Shown one piece after another: positions 1-5,154 of a stretch of 6,293 bases of DNA (position 1 is the stretch's first letter; the number at the start of each line of letters is the position of its first letter). The translations under genes were made by a program, and so were the position numbers. Source of the DNA: Nitrosomonas eutropha (GTDB lineage: Bacteria > Pseudomonadota > Gammaproteobacteria > Burkholderiales > Nitrosomonadaceae); NCBI GenBank assembly GCA_014584635.1, contig JACTML010000203.1, positions 1 to 6,293 of the forward strand, given 5' to 3'. The notes beneath the pieces are model-generated. The model had not been told where the DNA came from, did no database searches, and saw only the letters and a list, made by a program, of their open reading frames with translations.

Positions 1-712
1 CTCCAGTACTTCCGACAGAAGGTCGGATACCCATTTCACCCAGTCGTTCGGTGTATCTGATTGAAACATATTGCGACCCTCGGTCGCTGTGGTGGATCAG
101 CCCCGCTGATTTGTCCGGTTGCCGGGCATATAGAGCCTGCTCCAGTGCATCCAGCACCAGATCTGTTGTCATTTGGTTGCTTACTCGCCAACCCACGATG
201 CGTTTGGCGTAGGCGTCAATAACAAAGGCGACATATAACCATCCCTGCCAGGTGGAAACATAGGTGAAATCTGCCACCCACAGCTGATCCGGGTGGTTGG
301 CGGCAAACTGACGTAAAACCAGATCTTGCGGACATGGCCTTGACTGATCCGGCATCGTGGTGCGCAATCGCTTACCACGGCGCACGCCTTCAATCTCCAG
401 ATCCCGCATCAGGCGTTCGACTGTGCAGCGGGCGATGCATTGGCCTTGCCGGTTCATTTGCCTCCAGATCTTGCGTGCGCCATAAACCTGGAAATTCTGC
501 TCCCATACCCGGTAAATATTGACCTTATTCTGCTCATCCATCTGCGCCCGGCGGCTGCGTAATTCCGGCTGACGACAGCGTGCTGCATACTTGTGGTAAG
601 CAGATGGGGCAACCTGCAGAATTTTGCAGATTGGCTCGACCCCATACAGGTTCCGATGCTGATCAATATAGGCATTTATTTCTTCAGTTCGCGGTCGAGC
701 GCCGCCTGGGCG
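1..712 (-). CDS. IS3-family transposase OrfB (IS51-like), 3' part outside the window
   Basis: This is the integrase-like DDE transposase subunit of an IS3-family element; it cuts and joins the element's ends. The minus frame is open from the window edge to about 712 and overlaps the end of orfA in the -1 frame. It reads [15 protein letters not shown], then [19 protein letters not shown], followed by an HTH_21-like segment ([14 protein letters not shown]) and the rve catalytic core. The first catalytic Asp lies in LWVADFTYV (codon 269-271) and the second in HHSDRGSQY (codon 83-85). The third acidic residue would lie beyond position 1. It is probably made as an OrfAB fusion by -1 frameshifting, since the frame has no clear start of its own. 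No stop interrupts the visible part. Family assignment is by recognised motifs; the subgroup is inferred. Confidence 0.93.
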
Positions 713-873
713 AAAAAAGCACTGGCCGATTTCAGAATCTCATTGGCACGGCGCAGCTCCTTGAGCTCACGCTCCATGGCTTTGATGCGTTCACCTTCAT
801 CAGCACTATGCTCCTGCACCAACCGGACTGCCCGTTCTTTTACTTCCCGGGAAAACTGATTTTGTTTCTTCAT
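676..873 (-). pseudogene. IS3-family OrfA with internal in-frame deletion of the HTH region
   Basis: OrfA of IS3 elements is a DNA-binding protein of about 95-108 residues with an N-terminal helix-turn-helix and a C-terminal leucine zipper. This frame has only 65 codons. The start ([19 protein letters not shown]) and the end (zipper [15 protein letters not shown], then [17 protein letters not shown]) are both typical. The stretch between QEH (residues 20-22) and GERI (27-30) is only SADE. In relatives from memory, roughly 40-45 residues sit here, including the helix-turn-helix. The frame is kept, so this looks like an in-frame deletion and probably removes specific end binding. The downstream orfB overlaps in the -1 frame. 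Calling it a pseudogene is inference; it could still be expressed as a short zipper protein. Confidence 0.75.
712..718 (-). promoter_or_regulatory. Probable -1 ribosomal frameshift slip site (T TTT TTC)
   Basis: The minus strand reads GCT TTT TTC in the orfA frame (Ala-Phe-Phe), giving the heptamer T TTT TTC of the X XXY YYZ type. A -1 slip here leads directly into the orfB frame ([15 protein letters not shown]) with no stop. IS3-family elements are known to make OrfAB by this route. No downstream stimulatory structure was worked out. Confidence 0.55.
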
Positions 874-895
874 GACTCTATTCTCTCAAAGATTA

Positions 896-923
896 GAGCC
901 TCCTCAAAACCCAAGGCGATTCA
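896..923 (-). repeat. Terminal inverted repeat of the IS3-family element
   Basis: Read on the minus strand this begins TGAATCGCCTTGGGTTTT, matching the TGAaCCGCCCCGGGTTT type of ends known for IS51/IS3-group elements. It sits about 23 bp upstream of the orfA start, where the left terminal repeat belongs. The element therefore ends at or very near 923. The partner repeat is outside the window, so the short target duplication cannot be checked. Confidence 0.7.
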
Positions 924-1238
924 GATTTACGACATATCATTCTTCCTGAAAATCCTAATCATCAAACAATGCGAGAAAGTTGCTCTTATCCATTTACAGT
1001 GCCCATTTGACGGATCCTATACTGTTTGAGCATCCATCCTAAACTGGGATGGGGATCAAATGAATTCCGGGTATTAACCCGGGCCTACTTATAACTTCTT
1101 ATTACTCCTGTACAGGGTTAGTAACGTTAGTCTGAAAAGCATTCGCTCCCCGTCAAGGTCTTCATGACACCTGCATAGCCAGAGTTATTTAAGGATGCTG
1201 TGAACTACGTTCTGATTCATTCTTCAAGGAGAGAGTAA
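924..1238. other. Gene-free region between the IS3 end and the cytochrome gene
   Basis: No convincing coding frame is present; the 149-codon plus frame 580-1029 that enters it is antisense to the IS. It should hold the cytochrome promoter, but no well-spaced sigma70 pair could be fixed (TTTACA 993-998 and TATACT 1018-1023 are 19 bp apart). A perfect palindrome CCGGGT-ATTA-ACCCGG lies at 1067-1082. A weaker inverted repeat (ATCCATCC against GGGATGGGGAT) lies just before it. Either could be an operator or a remnant. Confidence 0.5.
1226..1233 (+). promoter_or_regulatory. Ribosome binding site of the dihaem cytochrome gene
   Basis: AAGGAGAG ends 5 nt before the ATG at 1239. It fixes the start directly in front of the signal peptide. 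Confidence 0.8.
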
Positions 1239-2969
1239 ATGTTGAAAATTGGATTTATATCCCGAATTGGCAGTATCGCATCAGTATGTGCCTTACTATT
1301 TCCTGCAATTTCACCCGCTGCAGAACCGGTAATCGTCGATCAGGGTACAGAATGGACAACTTCTGCCAGGAACGATTTCTACAGCCGGGATCAGGGATCT
1401 CAGCTCATACCGCTTCGATGGATGGTCGCCTTAAAGCAACCCAACGGCAAACCATTTATGGACGATAGCCTCGCTCGCTATGGTTATTTACCCAACGAGG
1501 CAAGCCGACCTGCCGGGTTACCGGTTGGATTTACTGTGACCAGCGGGAAAAACGGGCAGGAAATCGGCATGAGTTGCTCTGCCTGCCATACCCGCCAGAT
1601 CGAGGTTGACGGTACTCCATATCGAATCGACGGGGGGCCTGGTATCGTTGATTTTCAGAGTTTTCTTGCTGATCTCGATATTGCAGTAAATACGATCTTA
1701 ACGGATCAGCAGGCATTCACTGACTTTGCCCATGCCGTACTGGGCACCTCATCTACTTCGAAAGATAAGGAAAAGTTGCGTAAGGAGGTGGAAGCCTGGC
1801 ATCTGCCCTACCATACGCTGGTAAAACGTGCACTTCCTAAACAACCTTGGGGGCCTGCAAGACTTGATGCCGTATCAATGATCTTCAACCGGCTCGCCGG
1901 GCTGGATATTGGCCCCGCACCCACCTACATGATTCCCGAAAATATCCAGCCAGCTACTGCACCAGTACGTTATCCATTTCTATGGAATGCTGCGATTCAA
2001 GACAGAACACAGTGGCCTGGTTTTGCCAGTAATGGTAACAGCATACTGGGGCTTTCCCGCAATCTTGGAGAAGTTTTCGGCGTATTTGGTATTTTTCACC
2101 CGAAAAAGGATGCGAATCATTTACTCGGAATTGACTACCTGGCCAATAATTCGGCTGATTTTCAGGGATTAATCGCGCTGGAGGATCTGGTCAAAAAAAT
2201 AGGTCCTCCTAAATGGCCATGGAAGATAGATCAAGCCCTTGCCAGTAAAGGTAAAACAATTTATGAACGCAAAACTGAAGAAGGTGGTTGTGCTGATTGT
2301 CATGGCATCGCATCCGGTGAAACCAGGTTTTTCAAGCAAAAAACGTGGAAAACTCCAATTCTGGATGTCGGCACAGATTCAAAGGAATATGAGATTCTCA
2401 GCCGTACTGTAAAAACAGGTGTGCTTGAAGGCGCACGAATCCCGCTACTTGCTGCTCCACTTAAGCCGGTTGATACCGCCTTCAACGTTCTGGGGACCGC
2501 TGTTCTCGGTACCATTCTCCAGCATTATGTTCCTGTTCTGCTGAAGGGAAAGGATAAGGTACAGGCGGATGATTCCATGTCACTGTTCCCACCGGAAACG
2601 GAAGCCCTCCGTGATGCATTCATTGCGCCGACAGTATCTAAAGAATCTCAAGAGCCAACTTATGCATATGAATCAAGAGTTCTTGAAGGAATTTGGGCCG
2701 CTGCGCCATACCTTCATAATGGATCAGTACCAACGCTGGCGGAATTGTTAAAACCAGCTGCTGAGCGAGTCAGTTCGTTCAAGGTCGGCCCGGCCTATGA
2801 TATTGTTAATATTGGAATTGCGGCGGAGCAAACCCGGTTTGACTACACATTGCAGACTACGGATTGCAGTGACCGGAATTCCGGGAACAGCCGGTGCGGT
2901 CATGAATTCGGCACCACACTTTCCCCCGATGAGAAAAAGGCTTTGCTTGAGTACCTCAAGACGCTCTAA
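1239..2969 (+). CDS. Exported dihaem cytochrome c, RoxA / MauG / peroxidase-related
   Basis: This 576-residue protein is probably a periplasmic or secreted electron-transfer or oxidising enzyme. Residues 1 to about 28 form a signal peptide (basic start, hydrophobic core, SPAA cleavage region). Two haem c motifs are visible: CSACH at 113-117 and CADCH at 351-355, one per cytochrome domain. The C-terminal part has the conserved WAAAPYLHNGSVPTL stretch (486-500), common in the dihaem peroxidase/MauG/RoxA superfamily, and the protein ends in LSPDEKKALLEYLKTL, a typical terminal cytochrome helix. Length is between bacterial CcpA/MauG (about 350-400) and rubber oxygenase RoxA (about 680). The two motifs lie about 240 residues apart, more like RoxA-type proteins. 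Substrate is unknown and a rubber oxygenase role is not shown. It stands alone: no c-type maturation gene or redox partner is in the window. Confidence 0.85.
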   Translation: MLKIGFISRIGSIASVCALLFPAISPAAEPVIVDQGTEWTTSARNDFYSRDQGSQLIPLRWMVALKQPNGKPFMDDSLARYGYLPNEASRPAGLPVGFTVTSGKNGQEIGMSCSACHTRQIEVDGTPYRIDGGPGIVDFQSFLADLDIAVNTILTDQQAFTDFAHAVLGTSSTSKDKEKLRKEVEAWHLPYHTLVKRALPKQPWGPARLDAVSMIFNRLAGLDIGPAPTYMIPENIQPATAPVRYPFLWNAAIQDRTQWPGFASNGNSILGLSRNLGEVFGVFGIFHPKKDANHLLGIDYLANNSADFQGLIALEDLVKKIGPPKWPWKIDQALASKGKTIYERKTEEGGCADCHGIASGETRFFKQKTWKTPILDVGTDSKEYEILSRTVKTGVLEGARIPLLAAPLKPVDTAFNVLGTAVLGTILQHYVPVLLKGKDKVQADDSMSLFPPETEALRDAFIAPTVSKESQEPTYAYESRVLEGIWAAAPYLHNGSVPTLAELLKPAAERVSSFKVGPAYDIVNIGIAAEQTRFDYTLQTTDCSDRNSGNSRCGHEFGTTLSPDEKKALLEYLKTL

Positions 2970-3027
2970 ATTCTACAGCCGTATATTTTCAGTCAGGAGG
3001 AGAGAATCCCCTGCGCCGGTAATAAGT

Positions 3028-3183
3028 TTATCGGGCTCTGTATTGGTGTTTTCTGCGCCACATGGACCAGTGCAGCACATGCTCGACAACCCGGCTGGTG
3101 TGCCACAGCAAATGTGATAGCAGCTTGCGCAACTCGGGCACACTCAAGGGAATCAAGCCGGGTATATGTTTTTTCTCTCGTGC
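3028..3183 (-). pseudogene. C-terminal remnant of a DDE transposase (IS4/IS701-like)
   Basis: The minus frame reads PGLIPLSVPELRKLL, then SHLLWHTSRVVEHVLHWSMW and RRKHQYRAR before a TAA at 3028-3030. This L-P-L-[ST]-V-P-E-[LIV]-R-[RK]-L-L ... W-S-x-W-R-R-x-H-Q-x-x-A-R pattern is recalled from the C termini of a DDE transposase group (IS4/IS701-like; group uncertain). Nothing recognisable of the catalytic part precedes it: upstream the frame becomes Gly/Arg-rich and meets a stop near 3220. It is therefore a short relic. The assignment rests on pattern memory, not a search. Confidence 0.45.
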
Positions 3184-3204
3184 CCGCGGGCCACCGGTAC
3201 CGCC

Positions 3205-3240
3205 TGACCGCTCCCCGCTCTAAAGGACGGGGAGCGGTCA
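3205..3240 (+). terminator. Strong hairpin, possible terminator of the cytochrome transcript
   Basis: TGACCGCTCCCCG (3205-3217) pairs perfectly over 13 bp with 3228-3240, with a 10-nt loop. The plus strand continues ATTTTA, a weak U tract. This is the first strong hairpin after the cytochrome stop, about 235 bp downstream. It could also be a transposon end: IS200/IS605 and IS1341-type elements carry similar GC-rich hairpins near their right ends. No tnpA or tnpB is present to decide. Confidence 0.5.
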
Positions 3241-3360
3241 ATTTTAGGCTCGCTCATCAGCGGCTGAGCAACCAGCGGTAGAGAATCAAGACCTTTCGCC
3301 TTTCATAGCAGAGCTATTGAATCACATCAGCTTGTTGTGCCTTTGCGCTGAAGCTGCGCG
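3241..3360. other. Gene-free stretch between the hairpin and the last attC
   Basis: No coding frame, RNA gene or second attC was recognised. It adjoins the distal end of the array, so it may be chromosomal flank or the remains of a lost cassette. Confidence 0.4.
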
Positions 3361-3432
3361 CCCTAACGCCTGAGGTAAGCCGCCGACGAACCGCATAGCG
3401 GTTTGACGGTCGGCTTGACTGAACTGTTAGCC
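3361..3432 (-). other. attC site, 72 bp, last in the array
   Basis: On the minus strand R'' is GGCTAAC (3426-3432) and R' is GTTAGGG (3361-3367). Between them AAGCCGAC pairs with GTCGGCGGCTT, capped by an inner AACCGC/GCGGTT hairpin. The arms resemble the aadA attC (AAGCCGAC ... CGGCTTA.CTCA.GC). No further attC follows to the left. Confidence 0.88.
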
Positions 3433-3434
3433 CA

Positions 3435-3860
3435 TTAACTTACGAATGGGCTTGAAATAGCAAACTGGACAGCGGATAGAACTACCGCCGTGAAACCCAC
3501 TTGAATTATTAGCATTACAAAAGCCAAAATTGAAATCTGCTTCCTCTCTCGCTTGCAAGAGACACTGAGTAATTTCCAGAATGCCGCGAATACTTTCACC
3601 TTTTTTCTTCGAAGAAGGCGTTGAAAACGTACCCTGGTCGGGGATTTCGTTACTGCATTCTCCATGAATTCGGACATGTTCACAACCGCTGCCGAAATAA
3701 ATATAGCCAAAAACAGTAGCATTGGCATCGCATTCTTGATCCCTTGCATAGTCCATTCAATATGGGATGTATCCAAGCGAGATCCAAATACGATAGCGAA
3801 ACCAAGGAACAACGCTTGAATTGGCAAGTTGTTCAGAAATTCCAAATATGCCTTTGCCAC
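3435..3860 (-). CDS. Small membrane protein of unknown function, cassette gene
   Basis: This frame encodes 141 residues from a GTG start. GGAGG (3868-3872) lies 7 nt upstream and the start is about 32 nt inside the cassette, a usual layout. Three hydrophobic stretches are visible: about 13-27 (PIQALFLGFAIVFGS), 45-61 (MPMLLFLAIFISAAVV) and 109-134 (ISILAFVMLIIQVGFTAVVL). A basic segment (79-107) precedes the last, suggesting three membrane passes with a positive cytoplasmic loop. The stop lies 2 nt before the attC. No family was recognised. An overlapping minus frame (3427-3756, 109 codons) also ends at the attC and carries a CPVC pair, so the coding frame is not fully certain. Confidence 0.62.
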   Translation of the reverse strand: MAKAYLEFLNNLPIQALFLGFAIVFGSRLDTSHIEWTMQGIKNAMPMLLFLAIFISAAVVNMSEFMENAVTKSPTRVRFQRLLRRKKVKVFAAFWKLLSVSCKRERKQISILAFVMLIIQVGFTAVVLSAVQFAISSPFVS

Positions 3861-3867
3861 CTAGCGA

Positions 3868-3872
3868 CCTCC
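3868..3872 (-). promoter_or_regulatory. RBS that fixes the GTG start of the membrane-protein cassette gene
   Basis: On the minus strand GGAGG is followed by 7 nt and GTG GCA AAG. It is a near-ideal Shine-Dalgarno, and supports GTG at 3860 rather than a later ATG. Confidence 0.7.
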
Positions 3873-3886
3873 GTATTGCGCGAAAG

Positions 3887-3945
3887 GGCTAACGCCCTGA
3901 GTTCAGCCGCCGCCGTAGGCGGTCGGCTGCGACGAACAGCTAGAT
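3887..3945 (-). other. attC site, 59 bp
   Basis: On the minus strand R'' is ATCTAGC (3939-3945, AGC instead of the usual AAC) and R' is GTTAGCC (3887-3893). The arms CAGCCGACCGCC and GGCGGCGGCTG pair around a TACG loop, and the L' arm ends CTGAACTCAGGGC. It separates the membrane-protein cassette from the DNA downstream of the DUF4177-like gene. Confidence 0.85.
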
Positions 3946-4081
3946 CTGAAGGCCAAAAGGCTTGAAACCGGCGCAAGGTATGCAGGCAAAGCCCGGCGGG
4001 CGGCCTAAATCCCAAAGGAGGAACCTTTGAGAAAGGCAAAACGCTGGTACTAATAACGGCTTGCATCAATTGGAATGAGGG
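3946..4081. other. Non-coding stretch inside the array, possible ORF-less cassette
   Basis: Between the attC at 3887-3945 and the attC-like cores at 4082-4103 no credible gene is seen. The 106-codon minus frame 3833-4153 runs across attC and looks like chance. A small hairpin CAAAGG-AGGAA-CCTTTG is present near 4013-4029. The stretch is either a long 3' tail of the DUF4177-like cassette or a separate cassette without a gene. Confidence 0.5.
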
Positions 4082-4103
4082 GACTAACGGGTTTGAGTTA
4101 GGC
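4082..4103 (-). other. Deleted or vestigial attC: R'' and R' cores only
   Basis: On the minus strand GCCTAAC (4097-4103, a canonical R'') is followed after 8 nt by GTTAGTC (4082-4088, R'-like). The usual L''/L' arms and loop are missing. The TAA of GCCTAAC is the stop codon of the DUF4177-like gene, as is common in cassettes. If it is a real site its stem is too short to fold in the usual way, so it is probably inactive. Confidence 0.45.
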
Positions 4104-4310
4104 GCATGGCCGCTTGAATATGTAGTGAATCTTGACATCTGAGGCGTCACCACCCCATTTCCAAGCGGTCATGGTTGTTAGCTCCCAACCTTCTTGGCCC
4201 AATTCATTTAGAACCTCCCCGCCATTCATTTTTTCATACTTCTTGTCGGCCCATTCTATGCTGAATTTGTTTTCTACTCGCACCGCGATGAGATATTCCC
4301 ATTTCTGCAT
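4098..4310 (-). CDS. DUF4177-like small protein, cassette gene
   Basis: This is a 70-residue soluble protein. It begins MQKWEYLIAVRVENKF and contains LNELGQEGWELTTMTAWKWG (residues 35-54), ending in a strand HYIFKRPCA. The KWEY start, the L-N-x-L-G-x-E-G-W-E-L core and the final FKRP are the hallmarks of DUF4177 (PF13783), a small family of unknown function usually 55-75 residues long, so it appears complete. The ATG at 4310 follows GGGG by 8 nt; an ATG 5 nt earlier is closed at once by TAA. Its stop lies in an attC R'' core. It starts 113 nt inside its cassette, so that leader might hold its own promoter, though none could be defined. Function is unknown. Confidence 0.78.
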   Translation of the reverse strand: MQKWEYLIAVRVENKFSIEWADKKYEKMNGGEVLNELGQEGWELTTMTAWKWGGDASDVKIHYIFKRPCA

Positions 4311-4417
4311 TACATTAACCCCTAATTTCTCAATAGATGAAAAAATTCCGAAAACTAATATTATTTGGCGTCAACTTAATTTTCGCATCCGATAATAGAT
4401 AACTTTCGAACTCTTAT

Positions 4418-4483
4418 CCCTAACGCTACCGTTCAGTCGTTGCGCCTTCTTTCGGCGCGATCGGCTGCAATGGTTCATTGCGC
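4418..4483 (-). other. Degenerate attC overlapping the end of the membrane/coiled-coil gene
   Basis: On the minus strand a clear R' GTTAGGG (4418-4424) is preceded by GACTGAACGGTAGC, close to the L' arm CTGAACTCAGGGC of the attC at 3887. Upstream, TGCAGCCGATCGCGCC resembles the L'' arm (CGCAGCCGACCGCC), with GGCGCA able to pair back. The R'' position would be GCGCAAT (4477-4483), which lacks AAC. The last 18 or so codons and the stop of the upstream gene lie within it. Confidence 0.6.
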
Positions 4484-5010
4484 ATAGGGGCGGGCGGAGA
4501 ACCATAGTTCGACAACTTCTCTTGAGTATTGGTCAATCTCTCGACAGCGGCCTTCAGTTGCTCCTGCTCATTGTGCAACTCGACCAATTGATTACGAAGA
4601 TCGTCAACTTTTCTAGCGGTGTCCATAGGAGTCTTCAAGGCGAATACGGAAACAGCGACGGCGCCGATAGAGATACCTATTGGGAACCACAATCGGGCTT
4701 TCTCCAGAAACTCATTCCGTGATCGGCTTCGAAGGTATTTTGCGAAGCCGCCACTGTTCATTACCTCGATCGCCTCGTGTCCCAACCGAAAATAGTGGAT
4801 ATTGTCTTCTCCAAACCCGCAGTCCTCTAGTAGACCTTTGTCCGTTTCCGCAATCCAGATAAACATTCTTTTGACCACGTCAGAATCTACGGTTACACCA
4901 TTCCTTCCGCCAATATTTCCCGTATAGAAATATGGCTCATGGTGCTTCGTGAATTCGATGCACGCGTTGAGTAAATTATCGAGGTCCACAACCGAGAACG
5001 GAACTTTCAT
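4426..5010 (-). CDS. Single-pass membrane protein with coiled coil, cassette gene, unknown function
   Basis: This encodes 194 residues from the ATG at 5010, chosen because AAGGA lies 7 nt upstream; a TTG at 5031 would add seven residues without a comparable site. Residues 1-95 look like a soluble alpha/beta or winged-helix domain ending HYFRLGHEAIEVMNSGGFAK, a pattern like the Y-x-L-T-x-x-G-x-x-x-L-x-x-G-G-[FY] seen in many bacterial accessory proteins. Residues 107-125 form one transmembrane helix (WFPIGISIGAVAVSVFAL). Residues 130-168 are a charged heptad coiled coil (KVDDLRNQLVELHNEQEQL). A Pro-rich tail (171-186) follows. The last codons overlap the attC, so the C-terminal tail may have been shaped by cassette formation. 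Not recognised as a named family; a role in sensing or oligomerising at the membrane is only a guess. Confidence 0.72.
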   Translation of the reverse strand: MKVPFSVVDLDNLLNACIEFTKHHEPYFYTGNIGGRNGVTVDSDVVKRMFIWIAETDKGLLEDCGFGEDNIHYFRLGHEAIEVMNSGGFAKYLRSRSRNEFLEKARLWFPIGISIGAVAVSVFALKTPMDTARKVDDLRNQLVELHNEQEQLKAAVERLTNTQEKLSNYGSPPAPMRNEPLQPIAPKEGATTER

Positions 5011-5043
5011 ACGGTTATCCTTAGGTTTCAACTGCGGCGAAAA

Positions 5044-5109
5044 CTATCCTGACACATAGGGCCAGTGTCTTGGCGGTGTCACCAAGCGCTTCATGTCATC
5101 GCTCATCAT
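5044..5109 (-). CDS. Possible 21-residue upstream ORF
   Basis: On the minus strand GAGGA is followed by 4 nt and ATG ATG, opening MMSDDMKRLVTPPRHWPYVSG and a TAG stop. It begins only 19 nt inside the cassette and ends 33 nt before the ATG of the membrane/coiled-coil gene. It could be a translated leader that loads ribosomes onto the next gene, as ORF-11 at attI1 does for class 1 cassettes, or the remnant of a longer gene. No homology was recognised. Confidence 0.4.
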   Translation of the reverse strand: MMSDDMKRLVTPPRHWPYVSG

Positions 5110-5122
5110 GGTTTCCTCGTGC

Positions 5123-5154
5123 GGCTAACGCCGAGCTTGAGCGATTTGTTAGAA
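5123..5154 (-). other. Shortened attC, 32 bp
   Basis: On the minus strand R'' is TTCTAAC (5148-5154) and R' is GTTAGCC (5123-5129). The L''-like arm AAATCGCTCAAGC is present, but the loop and most of L' are missing, leaving TCGGC before R'. The TAA of R'' is the stop of the NYN gene. Active attC sites are usually 57 bp or longer, so this looks like an internal deletion that may have locked the two neighbouring cassettes together. Confidence 0.65.

Larger units (their letters stand above)
1..923 (-). mobile_element. IS3-family (IS51-like) insertion sequence, partial
   Basis: The element contains the terminal repeat at 896-923, the shortened orfA and most of orfB. It is transcribed leftward, away from the cytochrome gene, and its far end lies beyond position 1. 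The OrfA deletion suggests a defective copy that could move only with help in trans. Confidence 0.88.

Noticed and set aside
1007..1023. TTGACG next to TATACT as a promoter for the cytochrome gene
   Set aside because: The boxes are 5 bp apart, far too close; other pairs have a 19-bp spacer or poor boxes.
580..1029. 149-codon plus-strand ORF
   Set aside because: It is antisense to the IS3 orfB and orfA genes and crosses the IS end; no protein-like features.
3205..3240. Hairpin as proof of an IS200/IS605 right end
   Set aside because: No tnpA, tnpB or left end is visible; the hairpin alone cannot support it, so it was kept as a possible terminator.
2993..3241. 82-codon minus ORF with TTG start
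   Set aside because: It starts inside the hairpin and lies in another frame over the transposase remnant, whose frame has the recognisable motif.
2992..3280. Plus-strand frame with a signal-peptide-like stretch (FIGLCIGVFCATWTSAAHA) after an AGGAGG
   Set aside because: No usable start codon follows the AGGAGG in this frame, and it is the complement of the minus-strand transposase relic; the rest has no protein character.
3833..4153. 106-codon minus ORF
   Set aside because: It runs through a complete attC site and the start of the next cassette gene, so it is a chance opening.
5011..5031. Upstream TTG start (MKPKDNR extension) for the membrane/coiled-coil gene
   Set aside because: The ATG at 5010 has a well-placed AAGGA, which itself lies inside the proposed extension.
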